DNA of 64,000 nucleotides from Arthrobacter sp. EPSL27 (GTDB taxonomy: Bacteria; Actinomycetota; Actinomycetes; Actinomycetales; Micrococcaceae): positions 499,090-563,089 of the forward strand of contig NZ_LNUT01000005.1 in assembly GCF_001512305.1 (NCBI RefSeq). The letters are read 5' to 3'. The notes beneath the pieces are model-generated. The model ran no database searches. It was not told where the DNA came from and saw only the letters and a program-made list of their open reading frames with translations. The number at the start of each line of letters is the position of its first letter. Within the stretch, counting starts at the first letter, position 1. A program made the translations under genes and the position numbers. Below are positions 41,725 through 52,951 of this stretch, one piece after another.

Positions 41725-44262
41725 GTGAGCGTTCAGCCGGAGACAGAGACCGGAACACCAGCAGTCGCAGCGGAGAGCCCCGAGGAGGGCGCCTACAGCT
41801 TCGCGGCCATGGAAGCGAAGTGGCCGCAGGTCTGGGAGGACCTGAAGGTCTTCACGCCGCTCGACGACGGCTCGAAGGAGCGCCGGTATGTGCTGGACAT
41901 GTTCCCGTACCCCTCCGGCGACCTGCACATGGGCCACGCCGAAGCGTTCGCCATGGGCGACGTCGTCGCGCGGTACCTGCGCCAGAAGGGCTACGACGTC
42001 CTGCACCCGATCGGCTGGGACTCCTTCGGCCTGCCCGCCGAGAACGCCGCCATCAAGCGCAACGCCCACCCCAGCGAGTGGACGTACGCCAACATCGACA
42101 CCCAGGCGGCGTCGTTCAAGCGCTACGCGATCTCCGCCGACTGGTCCCGCCGGCTGCACACCTCCGATCCGGAGTACTACCGCTGGACGCAGTGGCTGTT
42201 CAAGCGCTTCTACGAGCGCGGCCTGGCGTACCGCAAGAATTCCCCGGTCAACTGGTGCCCCAAGGACCAGACCGTGCTGGCCAACGAACAGGTGGTCAAC
42301 GGCGCCTGCGAACGCTGCGGCACCGCCGTCACCAAGAAATCGCTGAACCAGTGGTACTTCAAAATCACCGACTACGCCGACCGGCTGCTCGATGACATGG
42401 ACGAGCTGCGCGGCCACTGGCCCGAGCGCGTCCTGGCGATGCAGAAGAACTGGATCGGCCGCTCCGAAGGCGCGCACGTCAACTTCGTGATCGAGGCCGA
42501 CGGCGAAAACCCCGCCAAGGACGTCACGGTGTTCACCACCCGCCCCGACACCCTCTACGGCGCAACGTTCTTTGTGGTCGCCGCCGATGCGCCGCTCGCC
42601 GTCGAGCTGGTCACGGACGAGCACGCCGCCGCCCTGGACGCGTACCGCGAGCAGGTCAAGGCGCTGTCCGAAATCGAACGCCAGTCCACCGAGCGGGAGA
42701 AGACCGGCGTCTTCACCGGCCGCTACGCCATCAACCCGCTCAACGGCGAGAAGCTGCCGGTCTGGGCCGCCGACTACGTGCTGGCGGACTACGGCACCGG
42801 CGCCATCATGGCGGTCCCGGCGCACGACCAGCGCGACCTGGACTTCGCCCGCACCTTCGACCTGCCGGTCCGGGCCGTGCTGGACACCGGCGAGGAGGAT
42901 CCCGCGGTCAGCGGGACGGCCACGTCCGGCGAGGGGACGCTGATCAACTCCGGCGCCCTGGACGGGCTGCCGAAGGCCGAAGCCATCCCGGCTGCCATCG
43001 GCATCCTGCAGGAGCAGGGCACGGGCGAGAAGTTCGTGAACTTCCGCCTGCGCGACTGGCTGCTCAGCCGGCAGCGGTTCTGGGGCACTCCGATCCCCAT
43101 CATCCACTGCCCCGCCTGCGGCGAAGTGCCGGTCCCGGACGAGCAGCTGCCCGTCACCCTGCCGGCCGACCTGCGCGGCGAGGACCTGTCCCCGAAGGGC
43201 ACCTCACCGCTGGCCGCCGCCGAGGCCTGGGTCAACGTGGAGTGCCCCTCCTGCCACGGCCCGGCCAAGCGCGACACGGACACCATGGACACGTTCGTGG
43301 ATTCCTCCTGGTACTTCCTGCGCTTCGTCTCCCCGCAGTTCACTGAAGGCCCGTTCGATCCGGCGAAGATCAACGACTGGATGCCGGTGGGCCAGTACGT
43401 GGGCGGCGTCGAGCACGCCATCCTGCACCTGCTGTACGCCCGCTTCTTCACCAAGGTCATCCACGACCTGGGCATGATCGACGCCGACGAACCCTTCAGC
43501 GCGCTGCTGAACCAGGGCCAGGTGCTCAACGGCGGCAAGGCCATGAGCAAGTCCCTGGGCAACGGTGTGGACCTCGGCGAACAGCTGGACAAGTACGGCG
43601 TGGACGCCGTCCGCCTCACCATGATCTTCGCCTCCCCGCCGGAGGACGACGTCGACTGGGCGGACGTCTCGCCGTCGGGCTCTGCCAAGTTCCTGGCCCG
43701 CGCCTGGCGCCTGGGACAGGACGTCTCCAGTGCACCCGGCGTCGACTTCGCCACCGGCGACCGGGCGCTGCGTGCCGTCACGCACCGCACCATCGCCGAC
43801 GCGGAAGCCCTGCTGGACGCCAACAAGTTCAACGTGGTGGTGGCCAAGCTCATGGAGCTGGTCAACGCCACGCGCAAGACGATCGACAGAGGCGCGGCCA
43901 CCGGTGCCGGCGGCGCCGACCCGGCCGTCCGCGAGGCCGTCGAAACCGTCGCAGTCATCCTGAGCCTCTTCGCGCCGTACACGGTCGAGGACCTCTGGAA
44001 CGTGCTGGGGCACCCGGCGTCGGTGGCCAACGCCGGCTGGCCCGCGCACGATCCTGCCCTGCTGGTGCAGGACACGGTGACCGCAGTGGTCCAGGTCCAG
44101 GGCAAGGTCCGGGACCGCCTGGAGGTCTCGCCCGGGATCGGCGAGGACGAACTGCGGGAACTGGCCCTGGCCTCCGAGAACGTCCAGCGCGCCCTCGACG
44201 GGCGGGGGATCCGCACGGTGATCGTGCGGGCGCCTAAACTGGTCAACATCGTCCCGGCCTAG
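41725..44262 (+). CDS. leuS: Leucine--tRNA ligase
   Basis: Class Ia synthetase for tRNA-Leu. The 845-residue protein has the HIGH motif as HMGH (residues 68-71, in [12 protein letters not shown]), a CP1 editing domain with [20 protein letters not shown] and [13 protein letters not shown], the zinc-region CPAC/CPSC, and the KMSKS motif as AMSKS in [13 protein letters not shown] (about residue 607). Residues 1-25 are an acidic extension. GTG start after GAAGAGGGCAGCA. Expression is probably leucine-responsive through the upstream leader. A 14-bp hairpin follows the stop. Confidence 0.98.
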   Translation: MSVQPETETGTPAVAAESPEEGAYSFAAMEAKWPQVWEDLKVFTPLDDGSKERRYVLDMFPYPSGDLHMGHAEAFAMGDVVARYLRQKGYDVLHPIGWDSFGLPAENAAIKRNAHPSEWTYANIDTQAASFKRYAISADWSRRLHTSDPEYYRWTQWLFKRFYERGLAYRKNSPVNWCPKDQTVLANEQVVNGACERCGTAVTKKSLNQWYFKITDYADRLLDDMDELRGHWPERVLAMQKNWIGRSEGAHVNFVIEADGENPAKDVTVFTTRPDTLYGATFFVVAADAPLAVELVTDEHAAALDAYREQVKALSEIERQSTEREKTGVFTGRYAINPLNGEKLPVWAADYVLADYGTGAIMAVPAHDQRDLDFARTFDLPVRAVLDTGEEDPAVSGTATSGEGTLINSGALDGLPKAEAIPAAIGILQEQGTGEKFVNFRLRDWLLSRQRFWGTPIPIIHCPACGEVPVPDEQLPVTLPADLRGEDLSPKGTSPLAAAEAWVNVECPSCHGPAKRDTDTMDTFVDSSWYFLRFVSPQFTEGPFDPAKINDWMPVGQYVGGVEHAILHLLYARFFTKVIHDLGMIDADEPFSALLNQGQVLNGGKAMSKSLGNGVDLGEQLDKYGVDAVRLTMIFASPPEDDVDWADVSPSGSAKFLARAWRLGQDVSSAPGVDFATGDRALRAVTHRTIADAEALLDANKFNVVVAKLMELVNATRKTIDRGAATGAGGADPAVREAVETVAVILSLFAPYTVEDLWNVLGHPASVANAGWPAHDPALLVQDTVTAVVQVQGKVRDRLEVSPGIGEDELRELALASENVQRALDGRGIRTVIVRAPKLVNIVPA

Positions 44263-44270
44263 CAGGGGAT

Positions 44271-44301
44271 GCCTGCCGCCGGTGAACCACCGGCGGCAGG
44301 C
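44271..44301 (+). terminator. Hairpin after leuS
   Basis: GCCTGCCGCCGGTG (44271-44284) and CACCGGCGGCAGGC (44288-44301) form a perfect 14-bp stem with a 3-nt loop. No T-run, so termination may be partial. Confidence 0.6.
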
Positions 44302-44348
44302 AGTACCAGCACGGTCCGGGAGCCAGCGCAGACAGCAGGAGGTGCACC

Positions 44349-45344
44349 GTGCCGCACCGCGACCCGTCGGGCTGGCCCTGGCTGAAGGAGCGCCTGGGCG
44401 GTTTCCGTCCGGCGAAACGGCCGGGTGCGGCACCCGGTGAGCCCGCCGTGGTCCGCACTGCCGTGGTCACGGACTCCGCCGCCGCACTGCCGGCCGGCTG
44501 GGCCCGGGAACTCGCCGCTGACGGGCGGCTCACAGTTGTCCCGATGCCGGTGATGGTGGGGACCGAGATTTACGGCGAGGGCGAGGACGACATCGCCGAC
44601 ACGATCGCCGTCGCCCTGGCGAGCGGCAAACCCGTCAAGACATCCCGCCCTTCCCCTGGCCAGTTCGAACAAGCCTATGCGGCGGCCCACCGCCGCGGCT
44701 TCGAGTCCGTGGTGTCCGTCCACATCTCCGGGGAACTGTCCGGCACGGCCGACGCGGCCCGCCTCGCCGCCGCCCGCGTGGAAATTCCGGTGGAGGTTCT
44801 GGACTCCCGGACGGTCGGCATGGCGCAGGGGATGGGCGTCCAGGCCGCCGTCGCCGCTGCAGCCGCCGGCGGGGCTGCGGCCGAGGTGCGGCAGGCCGCC
44901 GAGCAGCGCCTGGCGGGCACCAAGGTGTATTTCTACGTGCCCAGCCTGGAGCAGCTGCGCCGGGGCGGACGGATCGGCGCTGCGGCCTCGCTGTGGGGAA
45001 CCATGCTCGCCATCAAGCCCATCCTCGCCGTCGAAGGCGGCAAGGTGGTCCCGCTGGAAAAGGTCCGCTCCGCGGCCAAAGCCGTCGCACGGCTCAAGGA
45101 GATCGCGGTGGCCGACGCTGCCTCCCGGCCTCCGGGGCATGCGCGGCTTGCCGTCCACCACTTCGGCAATCCGGCTGAGGCCGGCGACCTGGCGGAGCAG
45201 CTGGCAGCCGCGGTTCCCGGCGGTCCGCCCGTCCAGATCAGTGCCCTGCCGGCGGTCCTGGCCGCCCACGCCGGCCTCGGTGTCCTGGCTGTGATCGTGG
45301 GTGAGGACAGCAAGGGAGGCTACACTGCAGCACATAGCCAGTGA
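44349..45344 (+). CDS. DegV family protein (fatty-acid-binding)
   Basis: DegV/FakB proteins bind a fatty acid; in Firmicutes they present it to FakA kinase. The 331-residue protein has TAVVTDSAAALPAGWARELA, KTSRPSPGQFEQAY, VVSVHISGELSGTADAARLA and YVPSLEQLRRGGRIGAAASL, all family blocks around the lipid pocket. No fakA-like gene is in the window. The first 35 residues are a basic Pro-rich extension. GTG start, AGGAGG at 44337-44342. The next gene begins 12 bp downstream. Confidence 0.93.
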   Translation: MPHRDPSGWPWLKERLGGFRPAKRPGAAPGEPAVVRTAVVTDSAAALPAGWARELAADGRLTVVPMPVMVGTEIYGEGEDDIADTIAVALASGKPVKTSRPSPGQFEQAYAAAHRRGFESVVSVHISGELSGTADAARLAAARVEIPVEVLDSRTVGMAQGMGVQAAVAAAAAGGAAAEVRQAAEQRLAGTKVYFYVPSLEQLRRGGRIGAAASLWGTMLAIKPILAVEGGKVVPLEKVRSAAKAVARLKEIAVADAASRPPGHARLAVHHFGNPAEAGDLAEQLAAAVPGGPPVQISALPAVLAAHAGLGVLAVIVGEDSKGGYTAAHSQ

Positions 45345-45356
45345 AAGGTCTCAGCC

Positions 45357-45629
45357 ATGACACAGGACGAAGTTTCGGCGCAGGCGCGGGAGATTGTCCG
45401 CTGCATCAGGGACGGCACCATCACCTTCGATACCGAAGACGAGGCAGTCGCCGCGATCGGGATGCTCATCAAGAAGCGCGAGTACCAATCAGTGGCCGAA
45501 CTGCTCGAGGGACTCAGCCAGTGGGTGCTCACCTACCCGCGGGCCGGTGAAGGATGGAGTGAGCACCTGGTCGGCGACCTGTGCCTGACCCTGATGGGCC
45601 TGCTGGAAAACTTCAGCCGCCTCGGCTGA
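45357..45629 (+). CDS. Small conserved-looking hypothetical protein (90 aa)
   Basis: I do not recognise it. A soluble, mostly helical 90-residue protein: TQDEVSAQAREIVRCIRDGT, EAVAAIGMLIKKREYQSVAE, LLEGLSQWVLTYPR, ending LCLTLMGLLENFSRLG. Good codon use and GAAAGG upstream support it. It follows DegV by 12 bp, so it is probably cotranscribed. No membrane span, no metal motif. Confidence 0.7.
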   Translation: MTQDEVSAQAREIVRCIRDGTITFDTEDEAVAAIGMLIKKREYQSVAELLEGLSQWVLTYPRAGEGWSEHLVGDLCLTLMGLLENFSRLG

Positions 45630-45708
45630 CACCCGGCCCGGAACGCCACTATCCACATAGGACACACCGGCCCTGAACTGCGTCTCGTCCCCTTCGTACG
45701 ATGGGCGC

Positions 45709-46623
45709 ATGCCGCGCCACATTTCGGGGGAACTGCACAACACCGGACAGGGCCACTCCGGCCGCAGGCTGGCGGCCGCCGTGTACCCGGAAGCCGCACA
45801 CCCGGACGCCGAGGACCGGGACGTCCCGGCGGGCCTGCTCGACCGGGCACCCGCGGTCACCCCGGCCGCAGGACCACGCGAACCCGCCCCGGACCAACCG
45901 CCGCCCCGCGGCCCCCGGCTCAGGTGGCGCACGGGAGGCCGGGCTGCGGCGCTGCTGTGCCTGCTGGCCGTGGCGCTTCTTGGCTGGTTCTGGTGGCAGG
46001 CAGCGCACGCCACCGCGGAAGTCAGCCCGCTGAGCTCCATCAGCCCGCCGGAGGCGGAGGACGTCCACGCTCCGGACCCCGACGCCGGACCGTCCGCCGC
46101 CGCCGACGCACCGCCGGACGTTTCCCCTGGCGGAACCGACGGGGATGCAGACGCCAGCGCAACCATCATCGTGCACGTGGCTGGTGCGGTGCTCCGTGCC
46201 GGCATCGTGGAGTTGCCCCGCGGCAGCCGCCTGCACCAGGCCATCGCCGCGGCCGGGGGCAGTGCCCCGGACGCTGACCCGGACCAGCTCAACCTCGCAT
46301 CCGTGCTTGAGGACGGCCAGAAGGTCCTGGTGCCGAAGGTGGGCGAAACCGTTCCTGGCGGCCCCGCTGCCGCCGGTGACGCCGGGGCCCGGGGAAGCCC
46401 GCCCGGTGCTGACGGCTCCGCTCCTGCAGGCGGCAAGGTCAACCTCAACACGGCGCCGGCCGACGAACTGGCAACACTGCCGCGCGTGGGCCCGGTCCTG
46501 GCGCAGCGGATCGTGGACTGGCGGACCCAGCACGGCAACTTCCAGCGGGTTGAGGAGCTGGATGCCGTGGACGGGTTCGGACCAAAGCTGCTGGAGGCGC
46601 TGCTGCCGCTGGTCCGGGTTTGA
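45709..46623 (+). CDS. comEA: ComEA-type helix-hairpin-helix DNA-binding protein
   Basis: DNA-receptor component of competence-type uptake. The 304-residue protein has a cytoplasmic Pro/Ala/Arg-rich N-terminus of about 80 residues, one span (AALLCLLAVALLGWFWWQAA), a Pro/Asp-rich stalk, an SLBB-like domain (IIVHVAGAVLRAGIVELPRG, residues about 151-170), and the C-terminal HhH domain KVNLNTAPADELATLPRVGP then VLAQRIVDWR. comEC follows directly. Natural transformation in this organism is not shown by the sequence; no pilus genes are in the window. Confidence 0.92.
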   Translation: MPRHISGELHNTGQGHSGRRLAAAVYPEAAHPDAEDRDVPAGLLDRAPAVTPAAGPREPAPDQPPPRGPRLRWRTGGRAAALLCLLAVALLGWFWWQAAHATAEVSPLSSISPPEAEDVHAPDPDAGPSAAADAPPDVSPGGTDGDADASATIIVHVAGAVLRAGIVELPRGSRLHQAIAAAGGSAPDADPDQLNLASVLEDGQKVLVPKVGETVPGGPAAAGDAGARGSPPGADGSAPAGGKVNLNTAPADELATLPRVGPVLAQRIVDWRTQHGNFQRVEELDAVDGFGPKLLEALLPLVRV

Positions 46624-46634
46624 GGGGCACCGGC

Positions 46635-48728
46635 ATGGGCAGCGAACGGCACAGGGAAGAGCGCAGTGAACGGCACAGGGAACAACGCAGAGAGCAGCAC
46701 AGGAGACAGGCGGGGGAGCAACGCAGCGAGCAGCACAGGGGGCAGCCGGGGGAGCAACGCAGCGAGCAGCACATGGGGCAGCCGGGGGAGCAGCGCAGTG
46801 AGCCTCATGAACAGCAGCACAGGGAGCAGCCGGGGGAACCGTACCGTAAACGTTGGAGGCAGGGGGCCAGGGACGTGCTGCTCCCGTTTCGAGGGCCGGT
46901 GCGCTTCCGTCCGGGCCGCGCAGATGACCTACGCAGGATCGACGTGCGCCTGGTCCCGGCCGCGATACTCGTGTGGGCTGCGGCGGCCGCGGGACACCAG
47001 GTGCAGCCCGCGGCGCTGGCCGTCATCTGTTCGGTACTTGTGGTTGCCGCCGGTCTGCTGCTCTGGCCGGCGCCTTCTGCAGCGGCCCGGCGGCGGACAG
47101 GACGGCCCGGCAGGCCCGTCCGGAGAAGTTTCCGCGCGACGATGGCCGTGGCGCTGCTCCTCGCTGCGGCAGCGGGCGGGCACAGCGCCGCTGGTTCCAC
47201 CCCGCGGCATGAGGGCGCGCTGGCCCAGGCTGCCGGCGCGCGTGCATCCGTTGCCTTGGAAATCGAGGTCACGGGTGCGCCGCGGAGGCTGAAGGCGCCG
47301 GCGCGGACAGGACTCGTGGACCGATGGGCGGTGCCGGTGTCCCTGGTCGAGATGACCTACGACGCACGGCGCGTGCGGGCACCGGCCCGGCTGCTGGTCC
47401 TGGGCGGCACCGACTGGGAGCATGCAGCCCCCGGGCAGCGGATCCGGACCACCGGCAAACTTGCGCCGCCCGGCCCGGGCCAGCCCGAGGCTGCCGTCCT
47501 CTCGGCCAGCTCCACCCCGCTGCCGCTGGCGCAACCAGGCCCGTGGCAGCGCGGCCCGGGCGAGCTCCGCGACCTCTTCACCGCAGCCGCCGGGCGGTTC
47601 GACGGCGACGCCCGGGGACTGCTGCCGGGCATGGTCACCGGAGACACCAGCGCCCTTGATGCCGGACTGGACCAGGCCATGAAGTCTGTGGGCATGACCC
47701 ATCTGACCGCCGTCAGCGGGGCCAACTGCAGCCTGGTCCTTGGCGCGTTCCTGCTGGCCGCACGGAGCCTGCGGCTCGCCCGGCTGTCCGCGGCGGCCCT
47801 TGGCCTCGCCGGGCTGGGCCTGTTTGTCCTGATGGTCGGCCCTGACGCCAGCGTGCTGCGTGCTGCGGTCATGGGTGGTGTTGGGCTGGTGGCCGTGTCC
47901 GGCGGGCGTCCCGGCCGGGGCCTGAGCTTCCTGTGCGTTGCGGTGATCGCGCTGGTGCTGGCGCAGCCGTCCCTGTCCACGAGCTTCGGATTCCTGCTGT
48001 CCGTGCTCGCCACACTCGGCATCGTCCTGGCCGGCCGGCCCGTCATGGAGTGGTTTCCGGCGGCCGTGCCGCGGTGGGCCGCTGCGGGCATCGCGGTGCC
48101 GTTGTCCGCACAGGCGTTCTGTGGACCGGTGATTGTGCTGCTGCAGCCGCAGTTCTCCACGTACGCGCTGCCAGCCAACATGGCCGCCGCGGTGCTCGTC
48201 GCCCCGGTCACGCTGCTGGGGACGGCGTCCGTGCCGCTGGTGCCGCTCGCACCGGTCCTGGCCGCCGTGCCGCTGGGCGTCGCCGCGGCCTTCGCAGCCG
48301 GCGTGGGAGCGATCGCCCGGTTCTTCGCGGGACTGCCCGGTGCTGTGCTGCCGTGGCCTGAGGGCGGCTTCGGCGCCGCCACCATGGCGCTCTTCTCCGC
48401 CTGCGCCCTTGCCGCATGCTGGCTGGCGTTCCACCCGGCCCGCACCCTCACGCTGGCCTTGGCCGCCCATGCGCAGACGGTGGCCCTGCTTGACCGGGCG
48501 GCGTCCTCCGCCGGCGGCGCCCGGGCACCTTCCGGCTCCGGGGCCGCGGCTGGTGCCGGGTTTGGGTCCGTACCGCGGCAGGTGCCCGGCTTGGTGCACC
48601 GCCCGGCCCGTGGCACGCTTAGACTCTGCAAACAATCTTCCGGGAGGAAACCTCAGTGGCTGCTGCCCAGACCCCGCGTGCCCGGTCCGCCGCGTCGAAG
48701 ACCGCCACCGCCAGCTGGCGGGATGTGA
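46635..48728 (+). CDS. comEC: ComEC/Rec2-type DNA uptake channel, lacking the beta-lactamase-like domain
   Basis: The Competence domain is clear from GMTHLTAVSGANCSLVLGAF (about residue 352) onward with about ten spans. Residues 1-70 are a Glu/Gln/Arg-rich tract built on 36-bp DNA repeats; it has no membrane span. After the last span (ACALAACWLAFHPARTLTLA) only 90 low-complexity residues remain, with no HxHxDH metal motif, so the metallo-beta-lactamase domain of B. subtilis ComEC is absent. Start: ATG 46635 with GAGGGG 7 nt upstream (a TTG at 46620 overlaps the comEA stop). The end overlaps holA by 73 bp. Confidence 0.87.
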   Translation: MGSERHREERSERHREQRREQHRRQAGEQRSEQHRGQPGEQRSEQHMGQPGEQRSEPHEQQHREQPGEPYRKRWRQGARDVLLPFRGPVRFRPGRADDLRRIDVRLVPAAILVWAAAAAGHQVQPAALAVICSVLVVAAGLLLWPAPSAAARRRTGRPGRPVRRSFRATMAVALLLAAAAGGHSAAGSTPRHEGALAQAAGARASVALEIEVTGAPRRLKAPARTGLVDRWAVPVSLVEMTYDARRVRAPARLLVLGGTDWEHAAPGQRIRTTGKLAPPGPGQPEAAVLSASSTPLPLAQPGPWQRGPGELRDLFTAAAGRFDGDARGLLPGMVTGDTSALDAGLDQAMKSVGMTHLTAVSGANCSLVLGAFLLAARSLRLARLSAAALGLAGLGLFVLMVGPDASVLRAAVMGGVGLVAVSGGRPGRGLSFLCVAVIALVLAQPSLSTSFGFLLSVLATLGIVLAGRPVMEWFPAAVPRWAAAGIAVPLSAQAFCGPVIVLLQPQFSTYALPANMAAAVLVAPVTLLGTASVPLVPLAPVLAAVPLGVAAAFAAGVGAIARFFAGLPGAVLPWPEGGFGAATMALFSACALAACWLAFHPARTLTLALAAHAQTVALLDRAASSAGGARAPSGSGAAAGAGFGSVPRQVPGLVHRPARGTLRLCKQSSGRKPQWLLPRPRVPGPPRRRPPPPAGGM
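46676..46831 (+). repeat. 36-bp in-frame tandem repeats in the comEC N-terminus
   Basis: Units of the form GGGGGAGCAACGCAGCGAGC + AGCACAGGGGGCAGCC start at 46712 and 46748 (near-identical); 46676-46711 is a diverged earlier copy and 46784-46831 a longer late copy with an inserted 12 bp. Each codes for GEQRSEQHRGQP-like 12-mers. Confidence 0.88.
48620..48625 (+). promoter_or_regulatory. Possible -10 (TAGACT) for holA inside comEC
   Basis: TTAGACTCTG lies about 30 nt before the holA start and could give holA its own promoter within the comEC 3' end. Confidence 0.3.
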
Positions 48729-49675
48729 CCCCGGCCCCCGTCGTGCTGGTCGCCGGGCCGGAGGACTATCTGGGGTCCCGCGCAATGGACCGCATCCGTG
48801 CGCAGGTCCGCGCCGCAGCCCCCGACGTCGAGGTCACCAGGCTCAACGCCGGCAGCTATGAGCCGGGCTCGCTTGCGATGAACATCAGCCCGTCGCTCTT
48901 CGGCGAGCAGAAGCTGATCGAAGTGGACGGGCTCGAGGGCATGAACGACGCCTTCCTGGCCGACGGGCTCAAGTACCTGCAGCAGCCCGAACCGGACGCC
49001 GTGCTGGTCCTCCGCCACAGCGGGGGAGTGCGCGGCAAGAAACTCCTCGACGCGGTGAAGGCCGGGGGCTGGCCGGTGGTGGACTGCCAGCCCCTGAAAA
49101 AGGACGCCGACAAGATCGCGTTCGTGACCTCGGAGTTCCGGGCTGCATCGCGGCGCATCGATCCCGACGCCGTCCACGCGCTCGTTAACGCAGTCGGCGC
49201 AAACTTGGCCGAACTGGCCGCTGCCTGCAGCCAGCTGATCGCGGATGCCTCCACCGGGGTGGATGCGGCGATGGTGGACCGCTACTACGGGGGCCGGGTG
49301 GAAGCCACCGCCTTCAAGGTGGCCGACGCCGCAATGGCCGGGAATGCACCGCTGGCCCTGTCCACGCTGCGCCACGCCCTGGACACCGGAGCCGACCCGG
49401 TGCCGCTCGTAGCCGCACTGGCCTCGAAGCTCCGTACCCTCGCCAAGGTCGCCGGCGCCCAGGGGTCCTCGGCCCAGATTGCCAAGCAGCTGGGCATGCA
49501 GCCCTGGCTTGTTGAGCAGGCCCAGCGGGAAGTGCGGCGCTGGACTCCGGAGGGGCTGGTCCGGTCCATCCAGGTCACCGCCGAAGCCGACGCCCAGGTC
49601 AAGGGCCTGTCCCGGGACCCGGTCTATGCGGTGGAGCACGCCGTCACGGTGATTGCGACCTCCGTGCGCCGCTGA
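48656..49675 (+). CDS. holA: DNA polymerase III subunit delta
   Basis: The clamp-loader wrench that opens the beta clamp. The 339-residue protein has VVLVAGPEDYLGSRAMDRIR near residue 28, KLIEVDGLEGMNDAFL, and the C-terminal collar with RYYGGRVEATAFKVADAAMA and LRTLAKVAGAQGSSAQIAKQ. The GTG at 48656 is set by GGGAGGAAACCTCA immediately upstream, giving a 73-bp overlap in another frame with the end of comEC. The comEA-comEC-holA-rpsT order is standard in bacteria. Confidence 0.95.
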   Translation: MAAAQTPRARSAASKTATASWRDVTPAPVVLVAGPEDYLGSRAMDRIRAQVRAAAPDVEVTRLNAGSYEPGSLAMNISPSLFGEQKLIEVDGLEGMNDAFLADGLKYLQQPEPDAVLVLRHSGGVRGKKLLDAVKAGGWPVVDCQPLKKDADKIAFVTSEFRAASRRIDPDAVHALVNAVGANLAELAAACSQLIADASTGVDAAMVDRYYGGRVEATAFKVADAAMAGNAPLALSTLRHALDTGADPVPLVAALASKLRTLAKVAGAQGSSAQIAKQLGMQPWLVEQAQREVRRWTPEGLVRSIQVTAEADAQVKGLSRDPVYAVEHAVTVIATSVRR

Positions 49676-49758
49676 CCGGAGGTGGAACGGCGCCGGACAG
49701 GCGGGCGCCGTGCACTCCGCGGAACAAGGGCACCGCAAACCCTGCGCATTAACTGGAA

Positions 49759-49787
49759 GTGGCCGGCACCCTGGGGGTGCCGGCCAC
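49759..49787. terminator. Bidirectional hairpin between holA and rpsT
   Basis: GTGGCCGGCACC (49759-49770) and GGTGCCGGCCAC (49776-49787) form a perfect 12-bp stem, loop CTGGG. It separates convergent genes and likely ends both; short T-runs follow on each side. Confidence 0.65.
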
Positions 49788-49816
49788 AATCATCAGTTCA
49801 AGTGAACTGGAAGCCT

Positions 49817-50077
49817 TTAGAGCGCGTTGACCTTCTTGGAGATGGCCGACTTGCGGTTAGCAGCGTTGTTCTTGTGGAGAACGCCCTTGCTGACAGCCTT
49901 GTCCAGCTTGCGGCTGGCGGTGAGCAGTGCAGCGGCCGCAGCATCCTTGTCGGTGGACTCAACGGCGGTGTTGACGGCGCGGATGGCCGTCTTCAGCTCG
50001 GACTTGACTGCGTTGTTGCGCAGACGGGCCTTCTCGTTGGTGAGGATGCGCTTTTTCTGGGACTTGATATTAGCCAC
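49817..50077 (-). CDS. rpsT: 30S ribosomal protein S20
   Basis: A small three-helix primary 16S rRNA-binding protein. The 86-residue sequence starts [20 protein letters not shown], the usual lysine-rich S20 N-terminus, and ends with [18 protein letters not shown] start; AAAGAGAG about 10 nt upstream. Convergent with holA. No repressor or leader structure is obvious in the 190 bp upstream. Confidence 0.97.
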   Translation of the reverse strand: MANIKSQKKRILTNEKARLRNNAVKSELKTAIRAVNTAVESTDKDAAAAALLTASRKLDKAVSKGVLHKNNAANRKSAISKKVNAL

Positions 50078-50274
50078 GTGTGAACTCTCTTTTTCAATGC
50101 GGAAAATGGTCTAGAGGGCTTTCAGATTGGCCATCGACTGAGCGGCGTGGGGATACCTATGGCGACCAACCATCTGTGGCCGTCGACCTGCACGGACACA
50201 CAGCTGTCAATAATAGCAGAGATGACGCCGCAGGCACGAACAGAGTGGCGATCCCGGAGCCATCCTCCGGCGCG

Positions 50275-50865
50275 TCAGCGCCAGCCGTGGCGGGTGCGCA
50301 GCGCGGCGGCGACCATGTTGAAGCGTCCCACGTCGAGGATGGCACCCTCGCGCCGGACGTCCTGGGGGCTGACCTGCAGGATCCGGTCCAGTTTTGCCTC
50401 GCTGGGACGCCACTGCCGGTCCCACGGGCCCGTGCCGATGTCCACATAGTCATCCGCGCGACGGGCATCCCCGTCATGGTCCTTGCTGGTCAGCATCAAG
50501 CCCAGCAGGTAGCGGCCGCTGGAGCCCACCAGCAGCACCGGGCGGTCCTTGCCTTGCGAATGGTCCTCTTCATAAGGAACCCAGGTCCAGACCACCTCAC
50601 CCGGCTCCGGGCGGCCGTTGGGGGAGGGCGCATAGCTGACCGTGGCAGTTCCCTGGAAGTCGCCGGGGTACCGGCCGTTCAACCCGGCGGGGCGGTTGGT
50701 GCCGGGGCGCGCGCCGGGAGTGGCGGTCCTGGCCTTGACGGCCTTGGTGGGCCTGGTAGTCCTTGCCTTCGTGCCGGCGCTGCCGGGCGCGGCGCCGGAG
50801 CGCCCCTCCAGGAAGCGCAGGGTGCTGCGGACTGCATTGCCAAGTGAACGTAGATTCCAAGCCAT
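50275..50865 (-). CDS. PemK/MazF-fold protein (possible orphan toxin)
   Basis: A 196-residue protein with a basic, low-complexity first 65 residues (SGAAPGSAGTKARTTRPTKA) and a C-terminal MazF/PemK-like barrel: PEPGEVVWTWVPYEEDHSQG, then KDRPVLLVGSSGRYLLGLML and TSKDHDGD. These contain the GEVVW, KxRPVLVV and TSK blocks of the fold. No antitoxin-sized ORF (MazE, PHD or RHH) is adjacent. It is widespread as a single core gene near lepA in Micrococcales, so it may be a housekeeping RNase or inactive rather than a toxin. Confidence 0.82.
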   Translation of the reverse strand: MAWNLRSLGNAVRSTLRFLEGRSGAAPGSAGTKARTTRPTKAVKARTATPGARPGTNRPAGLNGRYPGDFQGTATVSYAPSPNGRPEPGEVVWTWVPYEEDHSQGKDRPVLLVGSSGRYLLGLMLTSKDHDGDARRADDYVDIGTGPWDRQWRPSEAKLDRILQVSPQDVRREGAILDVGRFNMVAAALRTRHGWR

Positions 50866-51055
50866 GGGGAAACCTTACCGGCAGCGGTTGGGGCCGCCCG
50901 GTTGCCGGCCCGCCGGGAACCGGGGATGTAATGCCGCAGGTCCGGACGTGGGAGACTATAGGGAGAGAAAATGCGGTGCGTTGCAGGACGGGAAACCGGC
51001 CCCGGGCGCCAAACCGTGGAATAGCCAACAGTAAAGCCAACAGTAAGGACCCTGC

Positions 51056-52909
<1,854 letters not shown>

Positions 52910-52951
52910 CGGTGCCCGTCATGACTGTCCTCCCGCAGGCGGGCCCCGCCC

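Noticed and set aside
41532..42395. Alternative open frame overlapping the leuS leader and 5' end
   Set aside because: It is Arg/Gly/Pro-rich shadow text in a different frame of leuS and lacks a ribosome site.
46676..46831. CRISPR-like array (36-bp repeats)
   Set aside because: No spacers between units; the repeats are in frame within comEC and no cas genes are near.
46929..48785. 618-codon open frame antisense to comEC
   Set aside because: Arg/Gly/His-rich text with no motifs, opposite a protein with a clear Competence domain.
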